A DNA stretch of 64,000 bases from Butyrivibrio sp. Su6. GTDB taxonomy: Bacteria; Bacillota; Clostridia; Lachnospirales; Lachnospiraceae. Of the stretch, positions 44,795 to 53,307 are shown piece after piece (position 1 is the stretch's first letter; each line of letters begins with the position of its first letter). The stretch lies in contig NZ_FNUR01000007.1 in NCBI RefSeq assembly GCF_900108105.1, positions 62,001 to 126,000 of the forward strand, read 5' to 3'. Position numbers and translations under genes: made by a program. The notes beneath the pieces are model-generated. The model was not told the origin of the DNA. It ran no database searches and was given only the letters and a program-made list of their open reading frames with translations.

Positions 44795-46281
44795 TCCTCT
44801 AACCTGAACAAATAGTTAAGTTTTTTTGTATCGTCTTCAAGTATATTATTAACATCCTCAATAAAATCTGCCACGCTTGTGCTCTGCTGAAAAAAGCTTT
44901 CAGGCAGACAGTATATATCGCCGCTTTTAAAAGCACTGAATTCTCCAAGAAGAGGCATTTTCCCCACCAGTTCCTTTTTACTGACAATATCCCCTTCGAT
45001 TGTTCCGTTGTATATAAGCAGGTCTGCATCTTTTGCTCCTGCATAAAAATCTTCCACAGTAATAGTCATAGTGGAGAGATTGTTATCTTCTTCGCCATTT
45101 AAATCTTTGGGAACGTAGACACCTCCTGCAAGATTTATCATTGAGCTGATATAATCCCCGGCTCTTCTTACCGTCACCATTCCGTTTGAATTAATTGAAA
45201 AAACTGCCACAGTTTTTCCTGTTTTCTCTTTTGTCTTGATTGCGTTTACTCTTCTTTCCTGTTCTTTAAAAAGAGCTGTTGCTTCATCAAGTTTGTTATA
45301 AATTACTCCGTAAAGCTTTACCCACTCCAGTCTTCCAAGAGGATTGCTCTCGTAGCTTGAGCGCTCTATCATAACTGTTATCCCAAGGCTTTTAAGTTTC
45401 TCATAGACCTCCGGATTGTGATAGATCATGGTATTTTCTATTGCAAAATTGCACCCCTCCGATAAAAGAAGCTCATAATCAGGGGCCGAATACTTTCCCG
45501 CATAGAGAAGGTCGCCGCTCTCCATAGCTTTTTTCGCCTCTTCTACTGACCAGTCTTCTTTTTTGGTGCCTGACAGTCTGATACTGTCAAGAGCTCCTAT
45601 TGAAGCTATAAGATCCATTACAGATGTGGATACCAGGTAAGTTTTATCAGTTTTGATTGTTTCATATTGTGAAGCCTTATCTGAGCAGCTCTGCAAAAAA
45701 CTCTGCTCCAAATCCCCGCTTCCAATAGTTATATAATTGTATCTGTTTTTATCATTATCCTCGTAAAAGTCGACACTGAACTCTTTTGCATACTCAAGTT
45801 CAAGGCTGCCTGTAAGAGTAAGTTCATCCGTCGACGCGTGTCCTGCGTTTATTACAGATTCAGTGCTCTCTCCCTCTGAAGAGATGTCTTTTTCTCCTAT
45901 TCCATGAACGGTAAGCTTATACTCTATCTCATGAGGTGTACTCATGGCTGTCGTATCCGCAATCACCGTAAATTCCTGATCAAATCCGGGAACAGGTATT
46001 GTAAACTTTGAATTTTCTCCGGCCAAGGCTTCATTTAGGTACTTCTTACCATCAACCACCATGTAATCGTAATGGCTGCTGGACCATACGATACATGCTG
46101 TGATATTTCCATCCTTGGCCACAACCTCAGCCGGAGATTCTACTGTTGCTTTGCCGCTTCCTCCCTCTAAAGAAACTTCGCAAACATATACTCCGTCAGC
46201 AAGTATTTTGTTTTCTGTATTCTGGCCACAGCCCGTAATAAGGAGCAAAAAAGCTATGATCAACGCAAATGTCTTTTTCAA
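44791..46281 (-). CDS. ABC binding lipoprotein with an extra N-terminal beta domain
   Basis: The 496-residue lipoprotein (lipobox LITGC, Cys18) is larger than usual BtuF/FhuD proteins (~300). Residues ~25-130 form a separate beta-rich domain (DGVYVCEVSLEGGSGKATV, IVWSSSHYDYMVVDGKKY, STPHEIEYKLTVHG). Residues ~165-496 are the BtuF-like metal-chelate binding fold (ETIKTDKTYLVSTSVMDL, GAKDADLLIYNG). The extra domain resembles the C-terminal domain of the neighbouring exported CbiK, suggesting both hold the same tetrapyrrole. Translation starts at TTG after GGAGG. Confidence 0.87.
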   Translation of the reverse strand: MKKTFALIIAFLLLITGCGQNTENKILADGVYVCEVSLEGGSGKATVESPAEVVAKDGNITACIVWSSSHYDYMVVDGKKYLNEALAGENSKFTIPVPGFDQEFTVIADTTAMSTPHEIEYKLTVHGIGEKDISSEGESTESVINAGHASTDELTLTGSLELEYAKEFSVDFYEDNDKNRYNYITIGSGDLEQSFLQSCSDKASQYETIKTDKTYLVSTSVMDLIASIGALDSIRLSGTKKEDWSVEEAKKAMESGDLLYAGKYSAPDYELLLSEGCNFAIENTMIYHNPEVYEKLKSLGITVMIERSSYESNPLGRLEWVKLYGVIYNKLDEATALFKEQERRVNAIKTKEKTGKTVAVFSINSNGMVTVRRAGDYISSMINLAGGVYVPKDLNGEEDNNLSTMTITVEDFYAGAKDADLLIYNGTIEGDIVSKKELVGKMPLLGEFSAFKSGDIYCLPESFFQQSTSVADFIEDVNNILEDDTKKLNYLFRLEE

Positions 46282-46305
46282 AATACATGCCTCCGGATAA
46301 AAAAA

Positions 46306-47931
46306 TTACTGTGTCACTGAAACTTTATGGTCGTACCATTTGCCCTTTTCACCTAAAATAGCAAGGTCAAATTCCTCTGAAAGCTTCTCTACAGGAACAT
46401 CAAAACCATTTACGGTCTCTTTGCTTCCATCGCTGTATGTAACCTCGACGTCATAAGGCTGTAACCAGTCAGCCTCATTCTTTTCGGCATCAGCTGCTGT
46501 TCCAACATAGAGATTAACTATCTTTTTGGAAACAAGCGCGATTGAAATATATGCTGTTCCATCTTCATTAACTGTAAGTGTACCTTTTCCGTTGTTTGCT
46601 TCATTCACACGAAACATACCTGAATCTGTGTTAAAAGAAACTTCGTAAGTACCCTTTTCAAGTGCGATGCCTGATGCATCTGATTTTACTGAATCACTGG
46701 TTTTTTTTATGGCATCAGCTGTGTGCTGAACATAAAGGGCCTCAATGTTCTCAATTCGGCCAAGACCTGCAATCTGGCAGTCAACTGACAAGCCTGCTGC
46801 CTCAAACATTGACTTCCAGGAATCTTCTTCATCACCTGCCATGTCATTATTGGCGTGGTCACCTGCAACAACCATAAGTGGTCTTAAGATGACCTTTGTA
46901 TAACCTGCTTCCTGAACTGCAGCTATCACATTTTCACATGCTGTCTCTTCGGGCTCACCCTCTACAGTTCCAACGAATACATTCTTATAGCCAAGTTCAT
47001 TCATCTGAGTCTGCATCTGAGAATAGGTAACCTTTGCAGCATGGCTTGTGCCATGACCCATAAATACAAATGCTGTCTGCTCTTCTACAGCTTTTTCAAG
47101 GCTATCAAAACCAGCTTCAGCAAGGGCAGCATTTGTTATCTCTTTTGCTACAGTCTGCTTGTCTTCGTTTATGATTGTTGCATCAGCGCCAACTTCTCCA
47201 AGAAGTGGTTCCGAAATCTTAACTGTTTCAAAAGAATCAGCGTATTTATTAACTGCATCTACAAGCTCATCATACTCTGCCCCATGCATAAGATGTGTAG
47301 GCTGGATCACAAGATTTTTTACGCCATTTGCAACTGCTCTTTCAAGGGCCTGATCCATGTTATCAATAGCTTCGCCATCTCTTGCCTGAATGTGATTGAT
47401 AATGATCTGAGCTGTAAATGCTCTTCTTACTGAATAGTCAGGATTTGCTGCAGCAATTGCCTTTTCAATTCCGCCTATGTCCTTAACTCTGCTGTCATTG
47501 AAAGAAGTACCAAAGCTGACAACAAGAATTTCATTTTCACCAATTTCATCCTGATTAAGCGGGTCATCCAAAGAAGCATCGCCTGTATCTCTTCCAAAAT
47601 AATCAGGATCAGCGAATTCTCCTTCTACTAATTCTTTTTGTGCATCTGTAAGTGCATCCCATGCCTCTTTGGCTGCAGTGCACTGAGCGTCTGTCTCATC
47701 TGTTCTTGTCTGAACATAGATAGCGTCAATTAAAGCCGCTACATTATCAGCAGCTTCTTGATCAGATATTTCCTGTGAAGCATCTGTTTCTGTGCTTGCT
47801 AAATTTTCTACTGCGGCTGATGTTTCTGTCACAGCGCTCTCGGACGTACCTGTCTGACTGCTGCCGCATCCACAAACTGCAAGTGCTGTCAAAGTGGTCA
47901 GAACAAGTGAAGTAACTAGATTCTTTTTCAT
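46306..47931 (-). CDS. cbiK: Exported, lipid-anchored CbiK-type cobaltochelatase with added domains
   Basis: The core (about 120-400) is CbiK/sirohydrochlorin cobaltochelatase: ILVVSFGTSFNDSR, QPTHLMHGAEYDEL and VFMGHGTSHAAKV carry the metal-binding histidines, followed by EGEPEETACENVI and RPLMVVAGDHANNDMAGDE. Unlike cytoplasmic CbiK (~260 residues) it has a lipoprotein signal (Cys20 or Cys22), an acidic N-terminal segment of ~95 residues, and a C-terminal beta domain (~415-541, ending KWYDHKVSV). Periplasmic CbiK relatives that bind heme are known in Desulfovibrio. First gene of the riboswitch operon. It may handle cobalt or tetrapyrrole outside the cell rather than in ring synthesis. Confidence 0.88.
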   Translation of the reverse strand: MKKNLVTSLVLTTLTALAVCGCGSSQTGTSESAVTETSAAVENLASTETDASQEISDQEAADNVAALIDAIYVQTRTDETDAQCTAAKEAWDALTDAQKELVEGEFADPDYFGRDTGDASLDDPLNQDEIGENEILVVSFGTSFNDSRVKDIGGIEKAIAAANPDYSVRRAFTAQIIINHIQARDGEAIDNMDQALERAVANGVKNLVIQPTHLMHGAEYDELVDAVNKYADSFETVKISEPLLGEVGADATIINEDKQTVAKEITNAALAEAGFDSLEKAVEEQTAFVFMGHGTSHAAKVTYSQMQTQMNELGYKNVFVGTVEGEPEETACENVIAAVQEAGYTKVILRPLMVVAGDHANNDMAGDEEDSWKSMFEAAGLSVDCQIAGLGRIENIEALYVQHTADAIKKTSDSVKSDASGIALEKGTYEVSFNTDSGMFRVNEANNGKGTLTVNEDGTAYISIALVSKKIVNLYVGTAADAEKNEADWLQPYDVEVTYSDGSKETVNGFDVPVEKLSEEFDLAILGEKGKWYDHKVSVTQ

Positions 47932-47982
47932 TTTTCCTCTCCTTGTACAGGGATTTCATTCTGCAACTTTGACGCAATAAAA

Positions 47983-48009
47983 GAAAAAGACCACATGCAT
48001 AGTGGTCTT
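47983..48009 (-). terminator. Riboswitch terminator (expression platform)
   Basis: Minus-strand stem AAGACCAC / GTGGTCTT (48002-48009 / 47987-47994) is followed by TTTCTTTTATT, between the B12 box and the cbiK start. This is where transcription would stop when the riboswitch is occupied. Confidence 0.8.
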
Positions 48010-48084
48010 CAAATTCAGATAAATATATCAAAAGATATTTCACATGAATCTGATTCGAAGTCCGCAAATCAAAATTGCAAAACT

Positions 48085-48240
48085 TAGGCAGGTCTCCTGA
48101 CTTCGGTCAACATCTGCGCTATCTTCCCAATTTCTCAGTGATAACAAGCACAAACTCCCTAACACAGTGACGGCTTCGCTCCGGATTCTCACCGGATTCC
48201 CTTTTCACCCATTCGTAACAATGGACACCTAAGCTCTATG
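48085..48240 (-). promoter_or_regulatory. Cobalamin riboswitch
   Basis: Read on the minus strand the leader shows the conserved parts in order: GGTGAAAAGGGAATCCGGTG and GAATCCGG near its 5' side, GTCACTG in the middle, and the B12 box AGTCAGGAGACCTGCC at 48088-48103. It precedes cbiK and the whole 14-kb B12 operon. Two TTGACA boxes upstream (48261-48266 and 48288-48293 on the opposite strand) are possible promoter elements. Binding of cobalamin should favour the downstream terminator and switch the operon off. Confidence 0.95.
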
Positions 48241-48302
48241 AAATCTATTATTTTTTTCTATGTCAAACTAACATAAAAGAATATTACTGTCAATTCCGCT
48301 AC

Positions 48303-48330
48303 TTGCTTCTTTAAAAACATTATGTATAAT
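48303..48330 (+). promoter_or_regulatory. Putative lrgA promoter
   Basis: TTGCTT at 48303-48308 and TATAAT at 48325-48330 with a 16-base spacer, 37 bases before lrgA and divergent from the riboswitch operon. Confidence 0.5.
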
Positions 48331-48367
48331 AGGAAGGTACTTTTTTTGTAATATAGAGGAAAAATTA

Positions 48368-48730
48368 ATGAAATATTTAAAGCAGTTTCTGATTATTCTG
48401 GCGATTTCTCTTTTGGGCGAAGTCTTAAAAGCTATTCTCCCATTACCAATACCAGCCAGCATCTATGGAATGGTCCTTATGTTTGTCTTTCTCCTCACAG
48501 GAATCCTCAAACTCGATCAGGTAAAGGACGCAGGTAAATTTCTCATCGAGATCATGCCTGTTTTATTTATCCCGGCAGGCGTGGGCCTTATGTCATCATG
48601 GAATGTTTTGCAGCCTGTTCTTATCCCCGTATCAGTTATTACAGTGATCACAATATTTACCGTAATGGCTGCTACCGGATTGGTATCACAGTTTATCATC
48701 AGAAAGGATAAGAAGGAGAAAACACTATGA
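48368..48730 (+). CDS. lrgA: LrgA/CidA holin-like membrane protein
   Basis: The 120-residue protein has four membrane helices and the LrgA signature around LPLPIPASIYGMVLMFVFLLTG near 28. With LrgB it forms the pair linked to control of murein hydrolase activity and, in several species, to pyruvate or glycolate-type transport (PlsG/PftAB-like). GAGGA precedes the ATG. The stop overlaps lrgB. Confidence 0.92.
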   Translation: MKYLKQFLIILAISLLGEVLKAILPLPIPASIYGMVLMFVFLLTGILKLDQVKDAGKFLIEIMPVLFIPAGVGLMSSWNVLQPVLIPVSVITVITIFTVMAATGLVSQFIIRKDKKEKTL

Positions 48731-49419
48731 ACGAATTTATGCAAAACAGCGCCTATGCAGGCGTAACAATAAGTCTCATTTCTTACGGTCTTGGAAATTT
48801 CCTTAAAAAGAAAACAGGTCTTGGCCTTTTTAATCCACTTCTTATTTCAATGATAGTTACCATGCTGTTTTTGCTTGGATGCGGAATCGATTATGACACC
48901 TACAATGAAGGAGCCAAATACCTTAGCTGGCTTTTGACACCTGCTACTGTGTGTCTTGCCATTCCTTTATACGAAGAATGGGAGCTTCTTAAAAGCAATG
49001 CCAAAGCCGTTGTTATCGGTATTTTTTCAGGGGTTATAACAAGCCTTGTGACAGTATTTGTGCTTGCCAAGCTCATGGGGCTTTCTCATGAAAGCTATGT
49101 AACCCTCCTTCCAAAGTCAATCACAACAGCCATCGGAATGGGCGTTTCACAGGAACTTGGAGGATACGTAACCATCACCGTTGCAGTTATTGTTATCACC
49201 GGAGTTTTAGGAAATATCTTTGCTGAAATCATTTTTAAGCTTTTCAGAATACATGAGCCTATATCCAAAGGTCTTGCCCTTGGAACCGCAGCTCACGCCA
49301 TAGGCACTGCCAAAGCTATGGAAATTGGCGAAATCGAAGGCGCCATGAGTTCACTTTCAATCGCTGTAGCCGGTATCCTTACTGTAATATTTGCATCAGT
49401 CTTTGCAGGACTGATTTAA
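48727..49419 (+). CDS. lrgB: LrgB/CidB membrane protein
   Basis: The 230-residue partner of LrgA has the family segments LLKSNAKAVVIGIFSGVI, LPKSITTAIGMGVSQELGG and GLALGTAAHAIGTAKAMEIGE. The ATG overlaps the lrgA stop (ATGA). It converges on the shortened permease gene with only 11 bases between the two stops and no visible terminator. Confidence 0.94.
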   Translation: MNEFMQNSAYAGVTISLISYGLGNFLKKKTGLGLFNPLLISMIVTMLFLLGCGIDYDTYNEGAKYLSWLLTPATVCLAIPLYEEWELLKSNAKAVVIGIFSGVITSLVTVFVLAKLMGLSHESYVTLLPKSITTAIGMGVSQELGGYVTITVAVIVITGVLGNIFAEIIFKLFRIHEPISKGLALGTAAHAIGTAKAMEIGEIEGAMSSLSIAVAGILTVIFASVFAGLI

Positions 49420-49430
49420 TTTCAATCAGC

Positions 49431-50711
49431 TCAATATTTTGCTATGTCTGTAAGTGGAACCTTATTAACCTTACTAAAGGCCAGGTAATTGATTACAACT
49501 GAAAAAAGAGTATTTATCAGAACTGACGCAGTCCAGGCCATTGCAAAAGGCTCCCTTACAAACATGAAGGCATCAGTTTCAAGGCTTTGAATGATCCTTC
49601 CGGTAAGTGGAACTCCCAGTGCCAGCGCTATCAGCATGGCAAGCTCTAGCATTCCATAAAAGAGCTTATATTTAGTATCATTAAGCTCTTTTTCCATATC
49701 TTTTTCACCCTGCTCAAGTTGTGCCTGTCCATCAGCAATCTGAGTATTATACTCTTCTTCACCTTCTCTGATCTTTCTAGCTGCTTCCGAAAGCTCTTTT
49801 TCTGCAGCGGCTTTTTTTTCTTCAAACTCTTTTTCTCCTAACTGCAATGCTTCAAGAGCCTTTGCTATAGCATCCTCATATACCTTTCTGTTCTTGTCGA
49901 TTTCAGCTTTTCCATTTGCAAGCTCATCCCGGATCTTTAACTCAGCGCTTTCGTATTCCTGTTCAAGATCTGACAAAATGGACGTTGCGCGCTTATCAGC
50001 TATTGACACAGATTCTTTTTCCAAAATCGTCTTTATTTCCTGAATCCGGTCCTGATATGCATGCTCAAAGGAACTCACAGATACATCTGCATCCACAAGG
50101 ATATTTGAATAGTCAAAAGACAGATCCTCGACATCAAAAGAATCCGTGGGCAGCACAACATAGTCTGTGGACGTATTTACCATGTAATCAGGGTGGGATG
50201 CAATGCCTGTTATCTTATAAGTTTTGTTGGGAAGAACATCAGAAAAACGTGCAGAGGAAACCTCCAGGGCAATCTCATCGCCTATACCGGCTCTGATTTT
50301 TTGGCTTGCGCTGTAGGAAATGGCACATTCATTTGGGGCAGTTGGAAGAGACCCGGATGTAACTGTAGGTATGCTGACATTTTTTGTAATTGAGACGATA
50401 GTAACTGATGAATTGTTTTCTAAAAAGCTTGCGATTCCATAGAAGGTGATCTGCCCCTCAGCATCTTTTACCTCCGGAAGAGATTTTATCTTGTCGACAT
50501 CTTGCTGTTTTATTCCGATACTGCTTGATATATCAAAATCCCTGAAATTCTGCTCATCAATATAGTAAAGAGAAGCTCTCCTGACTGTGGACGACGCAAA
50601 ATAAAGTCCCAATATGAGTGTTGTTCCTATCAGGACTATTGTCACTATTGATAACCATGACACAAAACGTTTTTGTATATTTCTCAGAGAATCAACAAGC
50701 CACGTCTTCAT
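49431..50711 (-). CDS. Shortened FtsX-like ABC permease (probable internal deletion)
   Basis: The N-terminal part (helix at ~18-40, then a MacB-type extracellular domain to ~250) and a long coiled coil (~255-345, KIREGEEEYNTQIADGQAQL region) are as in ~1100-residue FtsX permeases. After one hydrophobic segment the chain jumps to what looks like the very C-terminus of such proteins (NTLFSVVINYLAFSKVNKV, LTDIAKY). The two FtsX cores and most of their helices are missing. No ATPase gene is adjacent and no ribosome site is visible, so this is probably a non-functional or repurposed remnant that kept its frame. Confidence 0.7.
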   Translation of the reverse strand: MKTWLVDSLRNIQKRFVSWLSIVTIVLIGTTLILGLYFASSTVRRASLYYIDEQNFRDFDISSSIGIKQQDVDKIKSLPEVKDAEGQITFYGIASFLENNSSVTIVSITKNVSIPTVTSGSLPTAPNECAISYSASQKIRAGIGDEIALEVSSARFSDVLPNKTYKITGIASHPDYMVNTSTDYVVLPTDSFDVEDLSFDYSNILVDADVSVSSFEHAYQDRIQEIKTILEKESVSIADKRATSILSDLEQEYESAELKIRDELANGKAEIDKNRKVYEDAIAKALEALQLGEKEFEEKKAAAEKELSEAARKIREGEEEYNTQIADGQAQLEQGEKDMEKELNDTKYKLFYGMLELAMLIALALGVPLTGRIIQSLETDAFMFVREPFAMAWTASVLINTLFSVVINYLAFSKVNKVPLTDIAKY

Positions 50712-50798
50712 GTAAATATTTTATCATAATTTAGTGCACGCGTTCCATACGGGAAGTTCTTACATCGCAAAGCTACACTGATTTTTATCCTTGCCTCT

Positions 50799-51677
50799 TC
50801 ATATATCCCATATACTTATCTGCTGATATTTTTCCGGCAGGTTATTCATAAAACGAAAACAATCCTCCGGATTTGACATAATACCATTTTCTTTGCAGAT
50901 TCTTTGAAATATCTCAGTCAGTTCCCCGGCTTTAGGGCTTGGCAATTCATAGGCATTTCCATATCGTTTAATGTAGCGTTCCTTCAGCCCGGGAAAATGC
51001 TTGTCAAGCGCTGCGTAATAGTATTCCCGGTCGCCATCCCTAAGTGTTAATCCCATACCAAAATCTATGATGCCTTTTACCCGGACTCTGACGCATTCAT
51101 TCAGGATAGCAGTAATATTATCTTCCGTATCGTTAATGAATGGTAAAATCGGAGTAAGCCAAACTACAGTAGGAATATCCCTCTTTTGCATTTCTTCCAA
51201 AACTTCTATTCGCCGTTTTGTATTACAAACATTCGGTTCCAATATTCCACACAATTCGTCATCCCAAGTCGTAAGTGTCATCTGAACCACACACTTTGCA
51301 GAACGGTTTATTTCATCAAGCAAATCGATATCCCTAAGGATACGGTCTGATTTTGTCTGTATTGCTACACCAAAGCCATATCGCTTAATGATTTCAAGGC
51401 ACTTCCTTGTCAATCCTAATTCTTCCTCACAATGCATATACGGATCAGACATTGAGCCGGTACCGATCATACATTTTTGTCTTTTGGATTTCAGTGCTTT
51501 CTCTAATAATTCCGGAGCGTTCTGCTTTACTTCTATATCTTCAAACAAATGTGTGAACTGATAACAACGACTACGACTGTCACAATAAATACAGCCGTGG
51601 GAACACCCTCTGTATATATTCATTCCATAATGCCAACCGCTCTTAGTTATTATTCCTTTAGCATTCACAAAGTGCAT
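50799..51677 (-). CDS. Radical SAM protein, spore photoproduct lyase-like (Rv2578c type)
   Basis: The 292-residue protein has the iron-sulfur cysteines Cys25, Cys29 and Cys32 in CSHGCIYC and the segments MIGTGSMSDPYMHCEEEL and GVAIQTKSDRILRD typical of the SPL-type radical SAM group of unknown substrate. It lacks the C-terminal features of true SPL. GGAGAA precedes the ATG. It is followed by, and probably not co-transcribed with, the permease remnant. Confidence 0.85.
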   Translation of the reverse strand: MHFVNAKGIITKSGWHYGMNIYRGCSHGCIYCDSRSRCYQFTHLFEDIEVKQNAPELLEKALKSKRQKCMIGTGSMSDPYMHCEEELGLTRKCLEIIKRYGFGVAIQTKSDRILRDIDLLDEINRSAKCVVQMTLTTWDDELCGILEPNVCNTKRRIEVLEEMQKRDIPTVVWLTPILPFINDTEDNITAILNECVRVRVKGIIDFGMGLTLRDGDREYYYAALDKHFPGLKERYIKRYGNAYELPSPKAGELTEIFQRICKENGIMSNPEDCFRFMNNLPEKYQQISIWDI

Positions 51678-51734
51678 ATTATTCTCCGCTACGTTTGAAA
51701 TTACTCTCCTATTCAGTAAGAATGCGTATTCCTC

Positions 51735-52481
51735 TTATCCGTTTACAAGCTTCAGAAACTTTTTATCGTTCATCTGCTCGTTGGTAATATATTCTCCGTC
51801 ATGGAATAGTGCATAGTTTGTGATTGGAGTAGGTGCGTTTTGTGCTTCCTGTCTACTTTCAATATGAATTGCATGGAAGGGTATGTCATTCTCTTTTGCA
51901 GTCTGCCTCAAAACCGGAACATATTTCGCGTTGAATGGGCACTGGTTGGTGTAATACAGAACATATCCTTTTTCATCTATGCGTGGATGCTTGGCACATT
52001 CCTTGAAATCTGGCTTATCAGCCTTCTTATCAAATGGCAGGTACCAAAGCTGAATACCATTATCAGCTTCATCGCATACTTCAAAGCCTTTATATTTCAA
52101 GAACTTAGGATCCGCAAGGAATGGCTTTTTCTTGGCTGAAGAAAGAATGCAAAGACCTTTCCTACCCTTTTCCTTACTGTCAGCAATACAGGCATCCAGA
52201 AGCTCTGTGGAATAGCCATGTCCTTTAAAAGAGCCAGAAACCCACAGGCAATCTATGTACATATAACCATCAGCCTCAATAGGGACCCATGCACTCTCAG
52301 CAGGAATGTACTCAATAAAGCATTTGCCACGCTCCGCGCTCTTTAAAAAGACAAGTCCCTCATCAAATCTATCTGCAAGCCAGGCTTTCTTTGATGAAAC
52401 CTGAACGTCTTTATTATTGGATATAGCGCAGCAAATGTGCTCTTCCTCTAAATTGTCCTTGGTAACTCTAATATATTCCAT
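51735..52481 (-). CDS. GNAT acetyltransferase with C-terminal YoaP domain
   Basis: Residues ~1-150 are a GNAT acetyltransferase (acetyl-CoA loop in VSGSFKGHGYSTELLDACI near 80). The C-terminal ~95 residues (KGYVLYYTNQCPFNAKYVPVL onward) match the YoaP-like thioredoxin-fold extension, with a single cysteine. The substrate is unknown. The frame opens two codons earlier, directly on top of the GGAGGA site; the ATG at 52481 has proper spacing. Confidence 0.85.
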   Translation of the reverse strand: MEYIRVTKDNLEEEHICCAISNNKDVQVSSKKAWLADRFDEGLVFLKSAERGKCFIEYIPAESAWVPIEADGYMYIDCLWVSGSFKGHGYSTELLDACIADSKEKGRKGLCILSSAKKKPFLADPKFLKYKGFEVCDEADNGIQLWYLPFDKKADKPDFKECAKHPRIDEKGYVLYYTNQCPFNAKYVPVLRQTAKENDIPFHAIHIESRQEAQNAPTPITNYALFHDGEYITNEQMNDKKFLKLVNG

Positions 52482-52537
52482 GATCATTCCTCCAATTTAC
52501 ATTACCAGATTTAGTTATTTCTTTGGGTCAGTCATAG

Positions 52538-52882
52538 TTAGAAGTTACTTGTATCTTTCCGCTTTATAGGATGTCTTATCACAGTTTTAAGTTTCTCCGG
52601 AGCTACCTTCCTTGCATCACTTAGGTATATTTCATGATGAAGTCTTTTTTCAGTAATATCTAGTTTGTATCCCTGCTGTTCCATGAAGTCATGCATCATC
52701 TGCACCGTTGCAGGTTCGTCATCATAGGAGCCGATATACATACACTGAACGCACAGTCCTTCATCATTGGGATTGCCGCTGCCCCTAACTGCAATATAAT
52801 TCATCTTCGGAACAGTGATGATAGAGGGCGTACCCTTCGGCATATAAAATTCTTTGTATTCCTTCTTATAATCAAACGCCAT
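52538..52882 (-). CDS. GyrI-like small-molecule-binding protein, apparently internally deleted
   Basis: The start (MAFDYKKEYKEFYMPKGTPS, IITVPKMNYIAVRGSGNPN) and the end (CVQCMYIGSYDDEPATVQMM, HHEIYLSDARKVAPEKLKTV) match the two ends of the GyrI-like family usually ~200-215 residues long. This copy has 114: from memory of the family, about 90-100 residues are missing between GNPND and EGLCV, while the frame is intact. If so, half of the binding fold is absent and the protein may be inactive. It sits between the GNAT and VOC genes on the same strand. Confidence 0.75.
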   Translation of the reverse strand: MAFDYKKEYKEFYMPKGTPSIITVPKMNYIAVRGSGNPNDEGLCVQCMYIGSYDDEPATVQMMHDFMEQQGYKLDITEKRLHHEIYLSDARKVAPEKLKTVIRHPIKRKDTSNF

Positions 52883-52887
52883 ACCTT

Positions 52888-53307
52888 TTATCCCTCCGTC
52901 AGATCTTTCTCTCCATAAGGCTTATTCCAGGAACCGATCTCGATCAAGTTTCCTTCCGGATCTGCGATATAGCAGGTTCTCTGTCCCCAGGGCTCAAGCT
53001 CAGGCTCAAGCACAGATGTCGCTCCATTTTCCACGGCTTTCCTATATGCCTCATCCACCTCTTCAAAAGTATCTACATATAGCGCTATTTCAAAATGGCC
53101 ATTCAATCCCTTGATATACTCATATCTCCGGCTTGTCATATTTTCAAAATCTTTTCTGCCGTACAGCAGAAATAACGTTCCATCCTTCACCAGATAAACG
53201 TTTGATGTATTCTCTTCTTCCTTGATTTCGAATCCAAGAACATCCCGGTAAAAACGGATCATCTTTCCCATGTCCTCAACAAGCAATCCAAAGCCATCTA
53301 ATCTCAT
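52888..53307 (-). CDS. VOC-family (glyoxalase/bleomycin-resistance fold) protein
   Basis: The 139-residue VOC protein has two beta-alpha-beta-beta-beta repeats: MRLDGFGLLVEDMGKMIRFY at the start and HFEIALYVDTFEEVDEAY, then CYIADPEGNLIEIGSW at the end. The usual metal ligand position in the last motif is the Glu of LIEIGSW. The substrate is unknown. Its ATG overlaps the stop of the WYL regulator (TAATG), so the two are co-translated. Confidence 0.85.
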   Translation of the reverse strand: MRLDGFGLLVEDMGKMIRFYRDVLGFEIKEEENTSNVYLVKDGTLFLLYGRKDFENMTSRRYEYIKGLNGHFEIALYVDTFEEVDEAYRKAVENGATSVLEPELEPWGQRTCYIADPEGNLIEIGSWNKPYGEKDLTEG

